DNA from: Laspinema palackyanum D2a
Lineage (GTDB): Bacteria > Cyanobacteriota > Cyanobacteriia > Cyanobacteriales > Laspinemataceae
Direction of reading: 5' to 3'
Length of the DNA: 64,000 nt
Assembly: GCA_025370845.1 (NCBI GenBank)
Contig: JAMXFF010000012.1
Coordinates: 1 to 64,000 of the forward strand
Part shown: one piece after another, positions 1 to 9,735 of the stretch
How positions within the stretch are numbered: the stretch's first letter is position 1
Layout of the letters: every line of letters starts with the position of its first letter
Program-made: the position numbers and the translations under genes
Notes under the pieces: model-generated
Seen by the model: the letters and a program-made list of their open reading frames with translations, nothing else
Told to the model about the DNA's origin: nothing
The model's database searches: none

Positions 1-3000
1 GTGACGATTTCCGTAGCCAATAGCCTGACTTTGGGTGGCGATGCCAGTCGCAGTGCGATTCGTTCCGAGGGATATACTCAAGGCGGGAACATTACCGTCA
101 ATAGCACCACAGGCGCGATCGCCGCGCCCGGTTCTCTCGACTCTTTCTCAGAAACTGGAAACGCAGGTACACTCAGCCTGAGTGCCAATACCGATATTAC
201 CACCAACGGGATTCGTTCCGAAGGGGCGCAACAAGGTGGGAGTATCGCGATTACCAGCACCACAGGCGCGATCAATGCCAGTGGTGGCGGATTGAATTCC
301 TACTCCAGTGGGGGAACTGCCGGGAATGTAAATCTCACCGCACCGGGGAATATTACCACATCGGCGATTCGCTCCGAAGGCTATACAGAAGGCGGAGATA
401 TTACCATCAATAGCAATACGGGCGCGATCGCCACGGAGGGTTCCCTCAACTCCTTCTCGCAAACTGGCACTGCCGGAACTGTCAATCTCAGCGCCAATCA
501 GAATATTACCACCCAGGAGATTCGGTCCGAAGGAACACAACGCGGGGGGAGTATTACGCTGAATAGTACCACTGGAACTATTGATAGTCGCAATGGCGGA
601 TTAAATTCCTACTCCAGTGCAGGAACAGCCGGGAATGTAAATCTCACGGCACCGGGGAATATTACCACATCTACGATTCGCTCTGAAGGCTATACAGAAG
701 GCGGAGAGATTACCATCACCAGCAATGCTGGGGCGATCGCCACGGAGGGTTCCCTCAACTCCTTCTCGCAAACCGGCACTGCTGGAACCGTCAACCTGTC
801 CGCTCATGCGGATATTACCACCAATGGGATTCGGTCCGAAGGTACACAACAGGGGGGAAGTATTAGCCTAGAAAGTACCACAGGCGGAGTCGATGCCAGT
901 GGGGGTAACCTAGACTCCTATTCCAGTGATGGCAATGCCGGACAAATTACCGTAACCGCCGAAGGGGACATCAAAACCGGATTTATTCGCAGCTTTACCT
1001 TAGATGATGCCAGTACCTCACTCGGGGGAGAAATTTCGCTGATTAGTCGCAGCGGGGCGATCGATACCACCGCCGGAGACTTATCTGGGGAAGCAGAAAT
1101 TGCTTTAGATGCCGATGTTTCTTCCCCGGAAGTCGCCAATGCCTTCCAACATAACCAAGCCAATATTAACGCCTATTCCGCCAATGGCACCGCAGGCAAT
1201 ATCACGTTAAATGCCCGTAACCAAATTACCACCAGTCATATCAGTTCTTATGCCGGAGAAGGCAGCGGGAATGTTACCCTGGGGAACATCATCGGAGATA
1301 TCACAACCGGCGTAATTTTTTCCAGTACCCGCAACGGTGAAGGAGGTGCGATCTCCATCCAAGCTCCCGATGGTAACATTAACATCAATCATATTGCCAC
1401 CTATTCCACCAACGGTACCGGAGGAAATGTCAATCTATCCGCCAGTGGTAGCGTCACCTTAAATAATATTGCCTCCTTTGGCAACTTAGACAGTGGCGAC
1501 GTCACCATCACCAGTGACGCCAGTACCATTACAACGGGCGCAATCCAAACCCTCGCCCCTTCTGGCACATCCGGGAATATCACCTTAAATACCTTTAGCA
1601 CTTCCGGGAACATTCAAACCGCCCAACTGCGATCGTCCGGTGCCGAAGGTGCCGGGGATATTACCGTGATTGCGGAAGATGGTTCCGTACTCACTGGGGA
1701 TATTGAATCCACATCTGAAAACGGGGATTCCGGCAATATCACGGTTGAAGGGTCCGGAGACGTTCAAACCGGAGACATTCGGTCCGAAGGGGGGCAAAAT
1801 AGCGGCGATATTGCCGTCAACAGCAGCGAAGGGTCTGTTACCACGGGCAATATCGAAACCATTGCCCAGAATGGGGATTCAGGCAATATTGCCGTCAATG
1901 CTGAGAAAGATGTAATCACCGGAGACATTCGGTCCGAAGCCAGTCAAAATAGTGGCAACATTGATGTCAGTAGCAATTCCGGAAGCGTCACCACCGGCAA
2001 TATCGAAACCATTGCTCAGACTGGTAATTCGGGTAATATTGCCGTCAATGCAGAGAACGATATACTCACTGGAGACATTCGATCCATCGGTGGAAACAAT
2101 AGTGGCAACATCCAAATCGAAAGTCGGTCGGGTACGATTACCACCGGCAATATTGAAAGTATAGCGGGAACCGGAACTGCCGGAGATATTAGCGTCTATG
2201 CTGAGGGAGAGATTAACACCGGGAATGTTACCTCAACTGGAGCCTTGGGGGGTGGAAATATCGATCTCAACAGTAAGACGGGAGAGGTGAATACCGGAAC
2301 TGTGTTGACGAATGGCGGACAACTGGATATTTCTGAAGGAAGTGCGATCGCACCCACCGCAGTAGCGAATGCGTTTGTAGCCCCCCGGATTGAGGCGAGT
2401 AACTTGCTGCCACCAGCCCAGCCAGCGGGGAATCCTACCGCAACGCAACAACTCAATCCCCTGTTGACGGTAGATCCAGGGATGAACTTAAGCATAGCCC
2501 AACAGAATCCTGAATTGCAGCAAGTCCTATCAAGCACCGGAGACAGCCTTGCCATAACGAGCATGGTTAACAGCGATCGCATTGGACTCCAAGGGTTGCA
2601 AAATAATAGTACCCTCAACAGTATGATGCAGGCGATCGGGATCAGCGACCTCAAAAGTGTAACCGATAGCATCAGCGATCGCACCTCTACCACTCAACAA
2701 ATCGCCCAAGCTCTCAACGCCCTCACGAGCAATCCCCTAACGGTTGCGGGAGGCGATGCCGTCGCCTCCCTCGAACAAAGCCGCGATGACGAATATAGCG
2801 AGTATTTCGGGACTAATTTCTCCGAAGGATTAATGAACAGCGCGTCGTTGAAAGATGCCTTAGTCAAAATTACCGCTGAAACCGGCTATCACTTTGCCGT
2901 CGTTTACATCAGCGCCTTACCCAGTCAACTGGAACTGATTCTGTTTACCGCAGACGGACAACCCATCCGCAAAACCATTCCCGAAGCGCCGCGAGAACAA

Positions 3001-3960
3001 CTCTTAGAAGTCGTCAACCAGTTTCGCGGTGAACTCACCAATCCACGACGCCTCAATTCCCGGAGTTATCTCAAATCCGCCCAACAATTGTATAACTGGC
3101 TGATTGCCCCGATCGCCTCCGAACTAGAAGCCGCAGGGATTGATACCCTCATGTTCAGCATGGATGCCGGATTGCGTTCTTTACCCGTCGCTGCCTTACA
3201 TGATGGGGAACAGTTTCTCGTCGAAAAATATAGCCTGAGTCAGATTCCCTCCGTTAGCTTGATTGATACCACCTATCGTCCCTTACAGGATACAAGGGTA
3301 TTAGCAATGGGCGCATCCACCTTTACCGAACTGTCCCCCTTACCGGCGGTTCCCGTAGAACTCACCACCATTGCCGATGGCTTATGGCAAGGCGAAGCCT
3401 TTTTAAACGAAGAGTTTACCCGGGAGAATTTAATCCAGCAACGGCAAAGCTATCCCTATCCCATCATTCACCTTGCCACTCACGGCGAATTTAAGTCTGG
3501 CAGTCCCGGCGAGTCCTATATTCAGTTATGGGATGACCAACTACAACTGGATCGGATTCGGGAAATGGGTTGGAACAACCCCGTTGTCGAGTTATTAGTC
3601 CTTTCTGCCTGTCGTACCGCATTAGGGGACGAACGCGCCGAATTAGGGTTTGCCGGGTTAGCCGTTCAATCTGGAGTCAAATCCGCCTTAGCCTCCCTCT
3701 GGTACGTCAGCGATGAAGGCACTCTAGCACTGATGACCGAGTTTTATAGCCACCTGACGAATGCCAAAATTAAAGCTGAAGCCTTACGGGAGGCCCAAAT
3801 TGCCATGATTCGAGGGGAAGTCCGGTTGGAAGGAGGACAGCTACTCGGAACCGGAACTCGCGGCGGCGTCACCCTCCCTTCTGGATTGAAAAATCAACGT
3901 CTTTCGTTTGCTCATCCTTATTATTGGTCCAGTTTCACCTTAATTGGCAGTCCCTGGTAG
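1..3960 (+). CDS. Surface repeat protein with C-terminal CHAT protease-like domain (5' end outside window)
   Basis: The reading frame is open from the first base, so the N-terminus, with any signal peptide and haemagglutinin-type secretion domain, lies outside the window. Residues about 1-800 are Gly/Ser/Thr/Asn-rich beta-helix-type repeats of roughly 51 residues, recognisable by IRSEG, GGxI and GTAGxV cores, as in filamentous haemagglutinin-like exoproteins. A linker follows at about 800-930. The end is a CHAT domain, a caspase-like fold: the expected catalytic His is H1161 in HLATHGEF and the Cys is C1204 in LSACRTA. In cyanobacteria, CHAT domains joined to haemagglutinin repeats are common, and their substrates are unknown. 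I infer a secreted or surface protein. The family is confident; the function is not. The stop codon abuts a G-rich minisatellite. Confidence 0.85.
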   Translation: MTISVANSLTLGGDASRSAIRSEGYTQGGNITVNSTTGAIAAPGSLDSFSETGNAGTLSLSANTDITTNGIRSEGAQQGGSIAITSTTGAINASGGGLNSYSSGGTAGNVNLTAPGNITTSAIRSEGYTEGGDITINSNTGAIATEGSLNSFSQTGTAGTVNLSANQNITTQEIRSEGTQRGGSITLNSTTGTIDSRNGGLNSYSSAGTAGNVNLTAPGNITTSTIRSEGYTEGGEITITSNAGAIATEGSLNSFSQTGTAGTVNLSAHADITTNGIRSEGTQQGGSISLESTTGGVDASGGNLDSYSSDGNAGQITVTAEGDIKTGFIRSFTLDDASTSLGGEISLISRSGAIDTTAGDLSGEAEIALDADVSSPEVANAFQHNQANINAYSANGTAGNITLNARNQITTSHISSYAGEGSGNVTLGNIIGDITTGVIFSSTRNGEGGAISIQAPDGNININHIATYSTNGTGGNVNLSASGSVTLNNIASFGNLDSGDVTITSDASTITTGAIQTLAPSGTSGNITLNTFSTSGNIQTAQLRSSGAEGAGDITVIAEDGSVLTGDIESTSENGDSGNITVEGSGDVQTGDIRSEGGQNSGDIAVNSSEGSVTTGNIETIAQNGDSGNIAVNAEKDVITGDIRSEASQNSGNIDVSSNSGSVTTGNIETIAQTGNSGNIAVNAENDILTGDIRSIGGNNSGNIQIESRSGTITTGNIESIAGTGTAGDISVYAEGEINTGNVTSTGALGGGNIDLNSKTGEVNTGTVLTNGGQLDISEGSAIAPTAVANAFVAPRIEASNLLPPAQPAGNPTATQQLNPLLTVDPGMNLSIAQQNPELQQVLSSTGDSLAITSMVNSDRIGLQGLQNNSTLNSMMQAIGISDLKSVTDSISDRTSTTQQIAQALNALTSNPLTVAGGDAVASLEQSRDDEYSEYFGTNFSEGLMNSASLKDALVKITAETGYHFAVVYISALPSQLELILFTADGQPIRKTIPEAPREQLLEVVNQFRGELTNPRRLNSRSYLKSAQQLYNWLIAPIASELEAAGIDTLMFSMDAGLRSLPVAALHDGEQFLVEKYSLSQIPSVSLIDTTYRPLQDTRVLAMGASTFTELSPLPAVPVELTTIADGLWQGEAFLNEEFTRENLIQQRQSYPYPIIHLATHGEFKSGSPGESYIQLWDDQLQLDRIREMGWNNPVVELLVLSACRTALGDERAELGFAGLAVQSGVKSALASLWYVSDEGTLALMTEFYSHLTNAKIKAEALREAQIAMIRGEVRLEGGQLLGTGTRGGVTLPSGLKNQRLSFAHPYYWSSFTLIGSPW

Positions 3961-4008
3961 GGGAGATGGGGGAGATGGGGAGGATGGGGAGGATGGGGAG
4001 GATGGGGT
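3961..4008 (+). repeat. G-rich minisatellite (GGGGAGGAT type)
   Basis: Tandem 9-mers alternate between GGGGAGGAT and GGGGGAGAT, starting directly after the TAG stop of the CHAT gene. The same motif occurs at 33729-33764 and, as the complement, at 33969-34037 and 40379-40440. It runs into the left end of an inverted-repeat element. Confidence 0.85.
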
Positions 4009-4012
4009 TCAT

Positions 4013-4260
4013 GTTTGTAGTAACGACTTCAGTCGTTACCGCGTTACTTGGCGGATGCCAAGTAACGCCCCTTTGCAGGAGTCAGATCCACTCCCAAAAC
4101 CGGCGCTGAATCTGCTCATGGTGCGTGTCATGGCATCCGCCAAGTAACGCCCCTTTGGAGGAGTCAGATCCCGTCCCCAAACCGGCGCTGAAGCTGCTCA
4201 TGGTGCGTGTCATGGCGGATGCCATGACACGCGGTAACGACTAAAGTCGTTACTACGAAC
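4013..4260. mobile_element. MITE-like inverted-repeat element, 248 bp
   Basis: The 28-bp ends at 4013-4040 and 4233-4260 are inverted copies with two mismatches, each built on GTAGTAACGACT. The inside holds two imperfect direct repeats of about 85 bp (about 4053-4133 and 4134-4222, core CCAAGTAACGCCCCTTT) and a GTCATGGC/GCCATGAC palindrome. There is no transposase gene. A related 172-bp copy lies at 33765-33936, so this is a dispersed non-autonomous element or palindromic repeat family. Confidence 0.75.
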
Positions 4261-4275
4261 AGGAACCTCATCCAA

Positions 4276-4338
4276 GGACCAAGGACCAAGGACCAACCAC
4301 AAATGACCAAGGACCAAGGACCAACCACAAATGACCAA
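4276..4338 (+). repeat. GGACCAA tandem repeat
   Basis: Three and then two GGACCAA heptamers are each followed by CCACAAATGACCAA, giving two rounds of a higher-order unit. It lies just upstream of the phosphoglucomutase-type gene. No function can be read from it. Confidence 0.8.
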
Positions 4339-4389
4339 GAACAAATCCTGTACTATTAGGGTGAAGTGCGTTCAGAGAGACTAGCAAAC

Positions 4390-5829
4390 ATGAGTGCAGC
4401 AGGCACCTCAGAGGAAATCGTATTTGGTACCGATGGATGGCGGGGGATTATCGCCCGAGATTTTACCTTTGCCAACGTGCGGAAGGTGACGAGGGCGATC
4501 GCCGCTTATCTGGAAACCGCCTACAGTAAAGATAAACCCGTTTTAATTGCTTATGACCCCCGCTTTTTAGCAGACCAATTTTCTCAAACAGCGGCGGAAG
4601 TCTTAGCAGATTTGGGTTGGACTGTCAAGATGACGGACCGGGATTGTCCGACTCCGGTAATTGCTTACAATGCCCGCCATCTGAATACTGCCGGTGCATT
4701 AATGTTCACCGCATCCCACAACCCAGCCCCTTATTGTGGCATTAAATATATCCCCGATTATGCGGGTCCTGCTACCCCAGAAATCACCGATACCATTGTG
4801 GCAAATATTGCCAAGGCGTCGGATGAACCACCCTCGGGTAAGAATACCGATAAAATTTCCATTTTTGACCCTAAACCCGCTTATTTGGAATTCATCTACA
4901 CGTTGCTGGATGTGGATACCATTCGCAAGGCGAAACTCAAGGTCAAATATGATGCATTGTATTCCACTTCCCGGGGTTATTTAGACCTAGTTTTAGAGCA
5001 TTGTGGTTGCGAAACCGAAAGCTTCCACACTTGGCGCGATGTCCTGTTTGGGGGAGGAATGCCTGAACCCAAAGGGGAAATGCTGGTGGAGTTGGTGGAG
5101 GCAGTCAAAAAAGATAATGCCGATTTGGGTTTGGCAACCGATGGAGATGCCGATCGCTTCGGAATTGTCGATGAAAAAGGCAATGTTCTCACCCCCAATA
5201 CCATCCTGCTGTTATTAGCAAAGCATTTGCTCCAAAATAAAGGCAAAAAAGGTGCAATTGTCCGCACCGTTGCCACCACCCACCTGTTAGATAACCTGGC
5301 GGAAAAATACGGTTTAACCCTCTATGAAACCGCTGTGGGGTTTAAATATGTTGGGGAAAAAATGCGGGAAACTGATGTGCTCATCGGCGGGGAAGAATCC
5401 GGCGGTTTGAGCATCTTGGGTCACATCCCCGAAAAAGATGGCATTCTGGCTGATATGTTGGTTGCTGAAGCAGTCGCCTTCGCCGGTAAACCCCTCAGTC
5501 AATTGGTGGAAGAGGTGATCGCCGAAGCAGGCGGCCCCCTCTACAACAACCGTCTGGATTTACATTTGACTGAAGCCCACAAAGCGGCAGTGCTCGACAC
5601 TTACCTGAAAAATCCTCCGACAGAAGTAGCGGGAATTCAGGTTAAAGAAGTCGGGCGCAAAGATGGGATTAAACTCTATCTTGAAGATGGCGGATGGGTG
5701 TTGTTGCGTCCCTCGGGAACGGAACCTTTGATTCGGGTTTATATGGAAACTAATTCTCCCGAAAAACTCCAAAAAGTCGGCCAAGAAATGCAGGCCAAAA
5801 TTGATAAATTAGCCCCGGTTGCTGCGTAG
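4390..5829 (+). CDS. Phosphoglucomutase/phosphomannomutase family protein
   Basis: This is an alpha-D-phosphohexomutase of about 479 residues, a cytosolic enzyme interconverting hexose 1- and 6-phosphates for glycogen, nucleotide-sugar and cell-wall precursor supply. The phosphoserine loop is TASHNP (S109), the Mg loop is DGDADR (about 251-256), the sugar-binding loop is GGEESGG (about 333-339) and the phosphate-binding loop is RPSGTEP (from about 440). All four family signatures are present and the length is normal. I chose the ATG at 4390. An in-frame GTG at 4366 would add eight residues with no family support. The exact substrate (glucose, mannose or glucosamine) cannot be decided from motifs. 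A strong terminator follows. Confidence 0.92.
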   Translation: MSAAGTSEEIVFGTDGWRGIIARDFTFANVRKVTRAIAAYLETAYSKDKPVLIAYDPRFLADQFSQTAAEVLADLGWTVKMTDRDCPTPVIAYNARHLNTAGALMFTASHNPAPYCGIKYIPDYAGPATPEITDTIVANIAKASDEPPSGKNTDKISIFDPKPAYLEFIYTLLDVDTIRKAKLKVKYDALYSTSRGYLDLVLEHCGCETESFHTWRDVLFGGGMPEPKGEMLVELVEAVKKDNADLGLATDGDADRFGIVDEKGNVLTPNTILLLLAKHLLQNKGKKGAIVRTVATTHLLDNLAEKYGLTLYETAVGFKYVGEKMRETDVLIGGEESGGLSILGHIPEKDGILADMLVAEAVAFAGKPLSQLVEEVIAEAGGPLYNNRLDLHLTEAHKAAVLDTYLKNPPTEVAGIQVKEVGRKDGIKLYLEDGGWVLLRPSGTEPLIRVYMETNSPEKLQKVGQEMQAKIDKLAPVAA

Positions 5830-5842
5830 TAACCCCCCAGAG

Positions 5843-5879
5843 AACGGCAGGGGGTTAAATCCCTGCCGTTTGTTGCTTT
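5843..5879 (+). terminator. Rho-independent-type terminator
   Basis: Perfect 10-bp stem AACGGCAGGG/CCCTGCCGTT with an 8-nt loop, followed by a T-rich tail. It lies 13 bp after the stop of the phosphohexomutase gene. Confidence 0.85.
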
Positions 5880-5897
5880 AAAAGAGGTTAAGCCATT

Positions 5898-6128
5898 ATG
5901 CCAATTACCAAACTGATTCCGACCTTAGTCAGTGCGATCGCCGCGATTTGGGTGGTAGCGATCGCCCTGGTGTCGGTCCAAAATGCTACCCCGGTTTCCT
6001 TAATGTTTTTGGGATTTAGTTCGATTCAGATTCCCGTCGGTCTCGTCTTAGCCACCAGTACCGGTTTAGGGATGATTGGAGGGGCATTGGCCCTATCTCT
6101 GTTTAGTAAAGGGCGCAATTTTTCCTGA
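5898..6128 (+). CDS. LapA (DUF1049) domain small membrane protein
   Basis: A 76-residue protein with two hydrophobic segments, at about residues 8-28 and 44-68. Between them is the VQNATPV..MFLGFSSIQIP stretch typical of the LapA/DUF1049 family. In proteobacteria, family members take part in lipopolysaccharide assembly and envelope homeostasis; the cyanobacterial role is not established. The ATG follows the upstream terminator by about 20 bp and is preceded by AAAGAGGTTAAGCC, which contains a usable ribosome-binding site. It probably has its own promoter or depends on read-through. The protein ends with a short basic tail, probably cytoplasmic. Confidence 0.75.
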   Translation: MPITKLIPTLVSAIAAIWVVAIALVSVQNATPVSLMFLGFSSIQIPVGLVLATSTGLGMIGGALALSLFSKGRNFS

Positions 6129-6336
6129 GTCTTAATCCTCGGGTTCCACCCCAACGGAATTGAGTGAATTGAACCGCTTGACAAAGGGGATAAAATCGGA
6201 TAAGAGTTTAACTCAATTCATCAAACGCGATGGCCTTGTCCTATCCCCTAAACTTTTATATTTAACTGAGCTCTAACCGCATCTCAAGTCTCAACTTAGC
6301 CCCCTAAAAATTCCTTTAACCTATTTTTAACAAGCC

Positions 6337-7854
6337 ATGCCCAAAACAAGATTAGCGCGGCGGTTTTCCTTAGTCCTGTTAGCGACGACCTTCTGTAGTG
6401 CCATGCAGGGGCCAGGATTGGCGATCGCCGCCGATCCCCTCTTGAGTTCCCCCATGCAGGAGATCGCCTCCGCGCCGGAACTGAGAATCTGGGAATTCGA
6501 CCCCTATACCAACGAACTACAAATTACCGTTCCCGAGGGCGTTACCCCAGACTATTCCATCCTCACCGACCCTCTGCGGATTGCGATCGATATCCCCAAT
6601 GGCAGCAATCCTGTACAATCCAGCACCGAAAATTATCAAGGGACTGTCCGGGAAATTCGGATTTCTCAAATGGAATCTGGGGTCACGCGGATTGTCATGG
6701 AATTTGCACCCGGAGTCACCCTAGACTCCAACCCAGTCACCGTCACCCCCATCGGACAAAGCAATCGCTGGGTAGTTCGTCCGGCGGTGCAACTGGCAGA
6801 GTCCTTACCCACTACGGTAACGGAACCGAGTAGGGAACCGAATGCGGACCTTCGCACCCTGCCGATGTTACCGCCATCGGCGGCAAATCAGCCCCCAGGG
6901 ATTTCCTTGCCTGCACCCACCCTAGAATCGGCGGAATTTAACCCCAACTCAGAACTGGGTCAGATGCCAGTTCTGAATGTGCCGCCACCGCCACCGCCAC
7001 CGCAACTCTCGGAATTGAATATCCCCGTTGAGGATGCCCGATCGCTGGACGTAACCGAGGATTTAGACTTTGAATTGCCGGTGGAAACCTCAACGGGTGT
7101 AAATAGCACCCCCACAATCACCGTTCCCCCGGTGGAAAGTTCCTCGGTTCAGGAGGCGATCGTGCAGAGTACCCCGATTCCGGTGACTGTAGAATCAGAA
7201 ATTTCACCGCCACCGCCATCTCCAGGGATGGAAACACCCAGGGCCCTTAATTCCGAGACTGATGGCATCCTCGCCTTTGGACAACCTCTCCCGACAACCG
7301 GGGCGATCGGCACGGGTCCCGAACCCGTAACCGCTGAAACTCCCCCATCTATGCCGGAGGAAGTCGCTACAAATATTCCCCCGGATGTGTTGCTCTCATC
7401 CGGGACCGTTTTGGTGCTGAACTATCCGGGTTCCGTGGCGATCGCCTTAGAAGATCGCCTCCCCAGACAAGAAGTCCTGCTGGTGTATTCTGATATTTAC
7501 GATCGCACCGGCCAATTAGTTGCCCCCGTTGGCACTCCCGTAATTGGCAGTTTCGTGCGCGATCGCGGAAAAATTCGCTTTCAAACCCAATCTATCATCC
7601 TCAAAGGTCGGGCCATCCCCTTCCTCGCCCAATCCGACCCCCTCAACGGCAATCGCGATATTTCCGAGAGAAGAACCCTGAGCTACTCTGCATTAGGGGC
7701 CGTTGCTGGGGCGGTCCTTGGAGGTTTAGCTGGAGGTCCCCTGTTAGGGGGGGCCGCTGCTGGTGCAGTCACCTCGTTTCTGCGTTCCGATATCGCCGCT
7801 ATTGTTGAACCCGGACAAATTCTCCCGGTGCGTTTAAGCGAACATTGGCGATAA
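6337..7854 (+). CDS. AMIN-domain envelope protein with proline-rich linker and VirB10/TrbI-like C-terminus
   Basis: The 505 residues start with a signal peptide (basic start, hydrophobic core, cut near AIA-A at about residue 30). An AMIN-type beta domain spans about 48-150 (IRISQ.ESGVTRIVMEF). AMIN domains place proteins at peptidoglycan or in secretin-type envelope machines. A long Pro/Glu/Thr-rich linker (about 160-345) includes runs of prolines. The C-terminal part (about 350-505) has D.YDRTGQLVAPVGTPVIG and a Gly/Ala-rich zipper before PGQILPVRL, which resembles VirB10/TrbI-like outer-membrane beta domains. It is likely periplasmic, linking cell wall and outer membrane. Partners are not visible nearby. 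The AMIN call is confident; the VirB10 resemblance is tentative. Confidence 0.75.
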   Translation: MPKTRLARRFSLVLLATTFCSAMQGPGLAIAADPLLSSPMQEIASAPELRIWEFDPYTNELQITVPEGVTPDYSILTDPLRIAIDIPNGSNPVQSSTENYQGTVREIRISQMESGVTRIVMEFAPGVTLDSNPVTVTPIGQSNRWVVRPAVQLAESLPTTVTEPSREPNADLRTLPMLPPSAANQPPGISLPAPTLESAEFNPNSELGQMPVLNVPPPPPPPQLSELNIPVEDARSLDVTEDLDFELPVETSTGVNSTPTITVPPVESSSVQEAIVQSTPIPVTVESEISPPPPSPGMETPRALNSETDGILAFGQPLPTTGAIGTGPEPVTAETPPSMPEEVATNIPPDVLLSSGTVLVLNYPGSVAIALEDRLPRQEVLLVYSDIYDRTGQLVAPVGTPVIGSFVRDRGKIRFQTQSIILKGRAIPFLAQSDPLNGNRDISERRTLSYSALGAVAGAVLGGLAGGPLLGGAAAGAVTSFLRSDIAAIVEPGQILPVRLSEHWR

Positions 7855-7920
7855 TCCTTGCCTATTGCCCTACATTTAGGGTTCAATCTCCAGATCCAGG
7901 GTAAGTCATCGGATACCAAA

Positions 7921-7965
7921 ACAGACAAGGGGGGAATCGATGCGATCGACTCCCCCCTTGTCTGT
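7921..7965. terminator. Strong shared hairpin between convergent genes
   Basis: A 15-bp perfect stem (ACAGACAAGGGGGGA with its complement) is extended by TCGAT/ATCGA around a tiny loop. It sits between the 3' ends of the AMIN gene (+) and bicA (-) and can fold on either transcript. The minus-strand tail is TTTTGG, so termination of bicA is the better supported role. Confidence 0.75.
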
Positions 7966-8025
7966 CAATAATGTGGACAACTCACACCCAATCCTTTTGT
8001 TCGAGGACACTTGAGGCTGTTGAAT

Positions 8026-9735
8026 TCAAGAAGGTTGCATCGTTGTTCCCAGATTATTCGGGGTTAAAACATCCTTAATGTCCCCTGAATCCGCCGAAAT
8101 CAAGCCAACCGCTTGTTCGAGTGCCTCAACCCGAGTCGCCGTGATATGGTGAGGGGGTAACAGTTGCACAATCCCAAACCGTTCTAATCGACGTTTAATT
8201 TGACCGGCAGCACCGACGATAAAGACATGACGACCTTTATCGAGAGCATCTTTAATGGCATTTTCGATCGCCAGAGAAGAAGTCACCCCTAACATGGGCA
8301 CCTCACTCAGGTCTAAAATCAGCACTTCAAAATTCTCCACTGCCGACTGTTCCCGAGCGATCGCCTTCGAGACTCCAAAAATCATCGGTCCGCTAATATA
8401 GAACAGCAGAATCCGGCCATTCCCTTGTTGCAGCAACCGTTTCTCTTCATCAGTCATCAGAATTTCATCATCGGCATCGGTAATCGCCTTGACATCCTGT
8501 CCATGAATATCGCTCATTCGTTGGATCGTCAGGATATTAGCAATAAACACCCCCACTCCAACGGCCACGATTAAATCCACAAACACCGTCAGCGCAATCA
8601 CCGCATACATAATCAACGCCGCTTTCACCGAGACGCGGTGAGCACGTTTGAGGAATGCCCAATCGATAATATCAACCCCAACCTTGAGGGCGATCGCTGC
8701 CAACACCGCCATCGGAATATTTTCCGTCAGACGCGCGGCCCACAAAATCACCACCAGCAAAATTGCTGAACGGGTTAAACCCGACAAAGCACTTCGGCCA
8801 CCGGCTTGGATATTCACCACCGTTCCCATTGTCGCACCGGCACCGGGAAGTCCTCCACAGAGTCCTGAAACGATATTCCCAATCCCTTGTCCGATTAATT
8901 CTTTATCCGAGTTATGGTGAGTGCGGGTCAAACTATCAGCAATCACAGAAGTCAGCAGAGAGTCGATACAACCGAGCATCCCTAACACAATGCCATCAAT
9001 CAGCATTTCCCGAAATGCCGTGACGGTAAACACCGGCATATTTAATTGGGGCAGTCCCATTGGAATGACGCCAATCGTCCGAATATCCGCATTTTTGAAA
9101 AATACCAGGGCAAAGACAGTTCCGACAATTAATGCCACCAATTGCGGGGGTACGATCCGCTTAAATTTGGATGGCATGAAGAACAGAATGCCTAAAGTTA
9201 AAGCGGCTAAAATCGCTTCCGGTACGTCAATATTGCTCAAAAACATCGGCAGATTGCGAAGGGTTCCGAGTACCCCTCCTTTACTAGGATGACCTAAAAA
9301 AGGACCCAGTTGTAGCACAATCATAATCAAGCCAATTCCAGACATAAAGCCCGAAATTACCGTGTAAGGCATCAGGGTAATGTATTTACCCAACCGGAAG
9401 ACGCCAAAGATAATTTGAAACAGTCCCGCCAGCATGACCACCGTAAAGGCCATCGCCAATCCATTCTCGGGATTTTTGGCAATCATTGAGGTAACGATCG
9501 CCGTCATTACCACGGTCATCGGTCCGGTGGGTTCGGACATCAGGGCAGGTGTTCCGCCAAACAAGGACGCAAAAAAGCCCACGCAAACCGCACCATAAAG
9601 ACCCGCTACGGGTCCGGCACCGGAGGAGACCCCGAATGCCAAGGCCATTGGCAGAGAGACGATCGCCGCTGTGACGCCGCCAAACGCATCCCCGCGTATG
9701 TTCTTGAAATCGATGTGATTAAAAATACTCTTCAT
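8026..9735 (-). CDS. bicA: SulP-family bicarbonate transporter BicA
   Basis: A 569-residue SulP transporter, with about 12-14 membrane segments over the first 430 residues and a STAS domain at about 440-550. From memory it matches the BicA family along its whole length. Shared features include FKNIRGDAFGG near the start, SEPTGPMTVVMTAI, PYTVISGFMSGIG, DSLTRTHHNSDKELIGQG and the STAS sequence GPMIFGVSKAIAREQ. BicA is the high-flux, low-affinity Na+-dependent bicarbonate importer of the cyanobacterial CO2-concentrating mechanism, in the plasma membrane. Sulfate transporters of the same superfamily are the alternative, but the close residue match favours BicA. It is transcribed alone; 700 bp upstream contain no gene. 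Confidence 0.9.
   Translation of the reverse strand: MKSIFNHIDFKNIRGDAFGGVTAAIVSLPMALAFGVSSGAGPVAGLYGAVCVGFFASLFGGTPALMSEPTGPMTVVMTAIVTSMIAKNPENGLAMAFTVVMLAGLFQIIFGVFRLGKYITLMPYTVISGFMSGIGLIMIVLQLGPFLGHPSKGGVLGTLRNLPMFLSNIDVPEAILAALTLGILFFMPSKFKRIVPPQLVALIVGTVFALVFFKNADIRTIGVIPMGLPQLNMPVFTVTAFREMLIDGIVLGMLGCIDSLLTSVIADSLTRTHHNSDKELIGQGIGNIVSGLCGGLPGAGATMGTVVNIQAGGRSALSGLTRSAILLVVILWAARLTENIPMAVLAAIALKVGVDIIDWAFLKRAHRVSVKAALIMYAVIALTVFVDLIVAVGVGVFIANILTIQRMSDIHGQDVKAITDADDEILMTDEEKRLLQQGNGRILLFYISGPMIFGVSKAIAREQSAVENFEVLILDLSEVPMLGVTSSLAIENAIKDALDKGRHVFIVGAAGQIKRRLERFGIVQLLPPHHITATRVEALEQAVGLISADSGDIKDVLTPNNLGTTMQPS

Noticed and set aside
3924-4147. Two small frames encoding Gly-Glu-Met-Gly-Arg-Met repeats
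   Set aside because: The repeats are translation of the G-rich minisatellite, and the rest is inverted-repeat element. A similar frame occurs at 40223-40444 for the same reason.
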